DNA from: Deltaproteobacteria bacterium HGW-Deltaproteobacteria-15
GTDB taxonomy: Bacteria; Desulfobacterota; DSM-4660; Desulfatiglandales; HGW-15
Direction: 5' to 3'
Length of the DNA: 64,000 nt
Assembly: GCA_002840535.1 (NCBI GenBank)
Contig: PHBH01000003.1
Coordinates: 62,001-126,000 of the forward strand
Shown: piece by piece, positions 61,411-64,000 of the stretch
Position numbering within the stretch: the stretch's first letter is position 1
Layout of the letters: each line of letters opens with the position of its first letter
Program-made: the position numbers and the translations under genes
Notes under the pieces: model-generated
Database searches by the model: none
Told to the model about the DNA's origin: nothing
Seen by the model: the letters and a program-made list of their open reading frames with translations, nothing else

Positions 61411-61566
61411 TTGTGCGACGACTTCGACTTCGATTGGCATGACATGGCGCTTGCTGGTTCCCTTGCCGAAGAAATGACGGAGGAGGAGAAAGAACGCTTA
61501 CGCCTGGAACTAGAGATGGACGAAGGATGTCCATGCTGCAACGACGACGATCCATCTGATCCATGA
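61411..61566 (+). CDS. Small acidic protein with a C-terminal CPCC
   Basis: A 51-residue protein starting with TTG after AGGAGGTGATTACC. It reads MCDDFDFDWHDMALAG, a very acidic helix (EEMTEEEKERLRLELEMDE) and GCPCCNDDDP. Three C-terminal Cys and an acidic body suggest a metal-binding or DNA-mimic role; that is a guess. The strong ribosome site and position between phage-type genes support its being real. Confidence 0.62.
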   Translation: MCDDFDFDWHDMALAGSLAEEMTEEEKERLRLELEMDEGCPCCNDDDPSDP

Positions 61567-61596
61567 TGATATCCATGTAATCGTGATCACGACAAG

Positions 61597-61626
61597 GCCC
61601 GGCAGAAATGCTGGGCTTTTTGTTTT
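61597..61626 (+). terminator. Rho-independent terminator just before the ArdC-like gene
   Basis: GCCCGGCA-GAAA-TGCTGGGC followed by TTTTTGTTTT. Strong stem with a GAAA tetraloop. It ends 32 bases before the ArdC-like ATG. Confidence 0.88.
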
Positions 61627-61657
61627 AAGACGAACCTCGAAGACAAAGGAGAGACGC

Positions 61658-62467
61658 ATGAACGGCAAAGTAAAGGAAGTGCTGCAGGCCATTCTTGACC
61701 GGTTCAACTCAGGAGACATCCCTAACGCAGTTGCTTATTCGATGTTCCCGATTGCCGATACCCCTTCATCGCAGTGGTCTATTCTGAACCGAACCTTGAT
61801 GTTTCTGGCTGGGACGCATGATGCCAGGGGGTTCCGTCAATGGAACGAAGTCAATCGGTATGTCAAGAAGGGATCGAAGGCTTTTTACATTCTGGTTCCA
61901 CACATCAGGAGGAGAGACGACAAGGATACCGGAGATGAAAGAGATGTCCTGATAGGCTTTCTGACCCGCGCCGTGTTCCGATACGAGGACACCGATGGAG
62001 AACCCCTTGACCATGAACAGATCGACCTCGGAGGACTGCCACTGATCGAAAGGGCTCAGGAGTGGGGAGTTGAAGTGAAGGCGATCCCGGGGAACTATCG
62101 ATACGCTGGCTACTACTCATCTCAAAGGAAGGTCATCGCACTTGCCACAATGGATGAATGCGTGTTCCTGCACGAGCTCGCACATTGCGCCCACGACAAG
62201 ATCAAAGGCGGATTGAAATCGGGACAAGACCCGGCACAGGAGATCGTTGCGCAGCTGGCCGCTCAGGCTCTCTGCCGCATCGTGGGTAAGACCGGCGACA
62301 AACATCTTGGCACTTCTTATCGCTACATCGAAGGATATGCGGAGAGGATAAAGGTCTCACCCTTTACCGCTTGCCTGAAGGTAATGGCAGAGACGGAAAA
62401 AGTCCTGACCTTGATCCTGAAAGGCGAGACGGATACAACACAGGTCATCGAAAAGGCCGCCGCCTGA
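61658..62467 (+). CDS. ArdC-like antirestriction / ssDNA-binding metalloprotease
   Basis: A 269-residue protein. The N-terminal domain shows the ArdC ssDNA-binding pattern (GFRQWNEVNRYVKKGSKAFYILVP, split by position only). The C-terminal part has FLHELAHCAH, an HExxH zinc protease site (H172, E173, H176), as in ArdC and SprT-like proteins. ArdC protects incoming DNA during transfer of mobile elements. ATG 61658 follows GGAGAGACGC. Confidence 0.85.
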   Translation: MNGKVKEVLQAILDRFNSGDIPNAVAYSMFPIADTPSSQWSILNRTLMFLAGTHDARGFRQWNEVNRYVKKGSKAFYILVPHIRRRDDKDTGDERDVLIGFLTRAVFRYEDTDGEPLDHEQIDLGGLPLIERAQEWGVEVKAIPGNYRYAGYYSSQRKVIALATMDECVFLHELAHCAHDKIKGGLKSGQDPAQEIVAQLAAQALCRIVGKTGDKHLGTSYRYIEGYAERIKVSPFTACLKVMAETEKVLTLILKGETDTTQVIEKAAA

Positions 62468-62489
62468 AACAAAGATCCACTCATCCGAA

Positions 62490-62516
62490 GGCGATCCATC
62501 AGGGTCGTCTTTTTTT
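62490..62516 (+). terminator. Rho-independent terminator just before gene 62534
   Basis: GGCGATCC-ATCA-GGGTCGTC followed by seven Ts. The stem contains two G-U pairs. It ends 18 bases before the next ATG and 23 bases after the ArdC-like stop. Confidence 0.78.
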
Positions 62517-62533
62517 GTCCATGGAGACACCGC

Positions 62534-63184
62534 ATGACCTACGACGAGGTAGAAAAAAAGATAATGGCAGAGATCAGGAGGAAAGGGATCACCTTCCAGG
62601 ACATGACATCAATGGCCAGCTATGGCGTCGATCCACATCCTGAACAGGGATACGAAGGCATTATGCAGAAATTGAGGCCGAACAAGTTCAACGAGGATCT
62701 GGGTAGTGAGAGGATGAAGGAGTTGCTGGCAGCTAGTGGATACAACGCCTATGACCCTTACCCGCCTCTGAAGGTGCGGTTTCAAGACCTCTTTGATTAC
62801 TGGTGGAACAAGTGCGTTCAACGGGAACTCGTGCTTGACGAGATCCTGGACGACATCTTTGACCACCTGATCGAAGTCATGAGGCCACCGCAGGCCGAAA
62901 CCCCCACAATCGATTTGACCCTGGACTTTGACCATCTGGACATTTTTACCAAGGAACCACCTGAACAGGTTGAAAGGAGCGGCAGCCATGAAGTGTTGCA
63001 TTTGCGGAACGACAGCGGAAACATTGGAAGAGGCGATGGAAGCGGGCTGGGAACCCTATTTCTACGAGAGGGAGACCGAACACGAGTTCGCATGCCCCAG
63101 CTGCGCAGAAAAGTTCCTGCAGCAAGACGAGAACGGCGAAATGGAGGTGAAGGAGGAGTATCGAGGAAAGCTGGTGTATCGTGA
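62534..63184 (+). CDS. Unknown element protein; 3' part overlaps the next gene
   Basis: Up to 216 residues. The first about 150 look like a real protein: MTYDEVEKKIMAEIRRKG, EGIMQKLRPNKFNEDLG, YWWNKCVQRELVLDEILDDIF. After about residue 150 the composition changes to Gly/Arg-rich low complexity, exactly where the frame overlaps the zinc-ribbon gene at 62988. Either a long out-of-frame overlap or a lost stop codon. I recognise no family. GGAG lies 8 bases before the ATG. Confidence 0.5.
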   Translation: MTYDEVEKKIMAEIRRKGITFQDMTSMASYGVDPHPEQGYEGIMQKLRPNKFNEDLGSERMKELLAASGYNAYDPYPPLKVRFQDLFDYWWNKCVQRELVLDEILDDIFDHLIEVMRPPQAETPTIDLTLDFDHLDIFTKEPPEQVERSGSHEVLHLRNDSGNIGRGDGSGLGTLFLREGDRTRVRMPQLRRKVPAARRERRNGGEGGVSRKAGVS

Positions 63185-63212
63185 TCAGGAAGAAGCCCCA
63201 ACGGAAATCTGA
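62988..63212 (+). CDS. Small zinc-binding protein (four Cys pairs pattern)
   Basis: A 74-residue protein with CCICGTT at the N-terminus and FACPSCAEKF near residue 36, spaced as a zinc finger, and an acidic C-terminus. AAAGGAG lies about 8 bases before ATG 62988. Overlaps the preceding gene by nearly 200 bases in another frame. Typical of small phage or plasmid zinc-finger proteins. Confidence 0.7.
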   Translation: MKCCICGTTAETLEEAMEAGWEPYFYERETEHEFACPSCAEKFLQQDENGEMEVKEEYRGKLVYRDQEEAPTEI

Positions 63213-63620
63213 CTGCCGGTGTCGGCATCATCGAGAAGGATGATGACGCCAAGAACTGCCCCCTATATCCCATTCTCATTCATTCCATCCACATCCGAAT
63301 TATCCGGCGGCACCATGCGGCGGCAACAGGTTTCCACACGCATGGAAACTTCAGCCGGCAGCAGCGAGAGCGGGATCTTTTAAAGGAGAAAATCTCTCCA
63401 GAGGCGTTGCCATTACCTTGTGAGGGCACTTACTTACAGCGAGATCTCACTCGCCAACCTGTGAAATGCGAAGTTTTGGACAGCGTTGTCCAAATCGATT
63501 TGGACGACTGAAGTCGGGTGGTCGGATCTTTCCGGCTGCCCTTTGCCTCACCCATCAAACACGCGTGTTCCCATCCATTAACCCCTAACCCAATCGACAA
63601 AGGTAGGAGAAACCCCCACA
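63213..63620. other. Palindrome-rich non-coding region of the element
   Basis: About 410 bases without a supported gene. It holds TGCCG-GTGT-CGGCA near 63216-63229, CATCATC/GATGATG just after, GTTTCCA-CACGCA-TGGAAAC at 63330-63349 and the operator-like cluster at 63475-63505. It could be an origin, a regulatory region or a transfer origin. Confidence 0.5.
63475..63505. promoter_or_regulatory. Overlapping palindromes, likely repressor operator
   Basis: TTTGGAC-AGCGTT-GTCCAAA overlaps the perfect 18-base palindrome GTCCAAATCGATTTGGAC. Three half-sites TTTGGAC/GTCCAAA/TTTGGAC in a row suit cooperative binding by a dimeric repressor. Confidence 0.6.
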
Positions 63621-63655
63621 GGCGACAGGTCTCTGGACAGATCTGCCGCCTTTTT
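63621..63655 (+). terminator. Hairpin with T tract just before gene 63671
   Basis: GGCG-A-CAG-G-TCT pairs with AGA-T-CTG-C-CGCC, then TTTTT. It ends 16 bases before the ATG, and the ribosome site GGAGG follows it directly. Confidence 0.72.
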
Positions 63656-63670
63656 CATGGAGGTCTGACA

Positions 63671-64000
63671 ATGAACCACCACGCAATAGAGGCCCTTTAC
63701 AATGAACGAGTGAAGGACATCGAAAAAGCGATCAACGCCAAATCCGGTGGAGATGAGGATCTGAGGCAGGAAGGACTATGGGGCGCATACCTGGCGCTCC
63801 AGAGAGATCCGAATGCCAACAAGACCTTTCTGCTCAACAAATCCGGATGGGAGATGGTCGGCAGCACCCGGAGGGGCCGATCACTCGACAACGGCTTCTA
63901 TAAACGCAAAAACCTCGAGGTCATCCGATACAATCAGCTCCCGGCTGACGACAAGGTTTTCTCTTCTTTCATCCGAGAGTATGGACAGGAACCCGTCGAT
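63671..64000 (+). CDS. Sigma-70-region-2-like protein, cut by window edge
   Basis: 110 codons to the edge. EDLRQEGLWGAYLALQRDPN followed by FLLNKSGWEMVGSTRRGRSLDN matches the sigma region 2 pattern (D-L-x-Q-E-G, then R-x-G-x-S-L-D). GGAGG with 6-base spacing precedes the ATG. Phages and mobile elements carry such sigma-like proteins to redirect transcription. The C-terminal region 4 cannot be seen. Confidence 0.62.
   Translation, partial: MNHHAIEALYNERVKDIEKAINAKSGGDEDLRQEGLWGAYLALQRDPNANKTFLLNKSGWEMVGSTRRGRSLDNGFYKRKNLEVIRYNQLPADDKVFSSFIREYGQEPVD

Larger units (their letters stand above)
57826..64000 (+). mobile_element. Integrated element in tRNA-Leu(CAA), left end to window edge
   Basis: It begins at the break in the tRNA-Leu gene with a tyrosine integrase as first gene, and runs off the right edge. 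All genes read rightward. Contents: integrase, HEPN-type protein, serine recombinase, acidic small protein, ArdC-like protein, an unknown protein, a zinc-ribbon protein and a sigma-like protein. No capsid or conjugation gene is seen in the visible 6.2 kb, so the type (phage satellite, ICE or genomic island) is open. Confidence 0.82.

Overview
The window looks like chromosome of a Gram-negative, anaerobic deltaproteobacterium-type organism (Desulfobacterota; a Syntrophobacter/Syntrophus-like lineage is my guess). The evidence is LPS-type sugar genes (rmlA, rmlB, kdsB), a tungsten/molybdopterin aldehyde:ferredoxin oxidoreductase with a polyferredoxin, an O2-scavenging flavodiiron protein, hemerythrin-like proteins and several sigma-54 activators with matching -24/-12 promoters. 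No rRNA operon, insertion sequence or CRISPR array is visible.

Layout. 1-1.8 kb: rmlBA. 2.1-6.9 kb: a CbbQ/CbbO-type AAA-VWA pair and an ADP-forming acyl-CoA synthetase alpha-type protein. 7-11.7 kb: a nth-ybaK-GTPase-GTPase operon with two dynamin-like GTPases. 12-17.2 kb: AMMECR1, an HExxH lipoprotein, a PilZ membrane protein, an orphan EutA-like ATPase and a radical-SAM-like protein lacking the full cysteine motif. 17.4-22.8 kb: a ThiF/MoeB-MoaD pair convergent with a zinc-ribbon/AOR/polyferredoxin operon; an IclR regulator is divergent from that operon, and the shared intergenic region holds four copies of one palindrome. 22.8-29 kb: housekeeping (HD hydrolase, amidohydrolase, TrmN6-like, DUF721, hflKC, ACT protein). 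29-36.5 kb: a probable oxygen/redox island with a five-gene operon (pseudo-receiver, Cys-rich protein, hemerythrin, STAS-like, HEAT-like) behind a sigma-54 promoter and upstream palindromes, next to a GAF-PAS-sigma-54 activator, then a broken Crp/Fnr gene and flavodiiron fprA. 36.8-43.4 kb: a kinase/NtrC pair followed by a sigma-54 promoter and BON, Rnk, FemAB and cupin genes. 43.6-54.5 kb: antiporter, glutamate dehydrogenase, Usp, MgtE-like, a fmdB-ribbon-queD-kdsB-recJ operon, GNAT, pgeF, a large-type SRP RNA and an HU protein. 54.7-57.4 kb: a cyclase-TPR protein with a CCHC zinc knuckle.

From about 57.83 kb to the right edge lies an integrated element. It interrupts a tRNA-Leu(CAA) gene in the anticodon arm, leaving the tRNA promoter and 5' half directly upstream of a tyrosine integrase. 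The cargo is a HEPN-type protein, a serine recombinase, an ArdC-like antirestriction protein, small zinc/acidic proteins and the start of a sigma-region-2-like protein. Three cargo genes each start just after a hairpin with a T tract.

The most unusual genome-wide signal is a set of about ten intergenic elements. Each is built from one short word repeated with small changes; most have a second arm carrying the same word inverted. The word differs from locus to locus.
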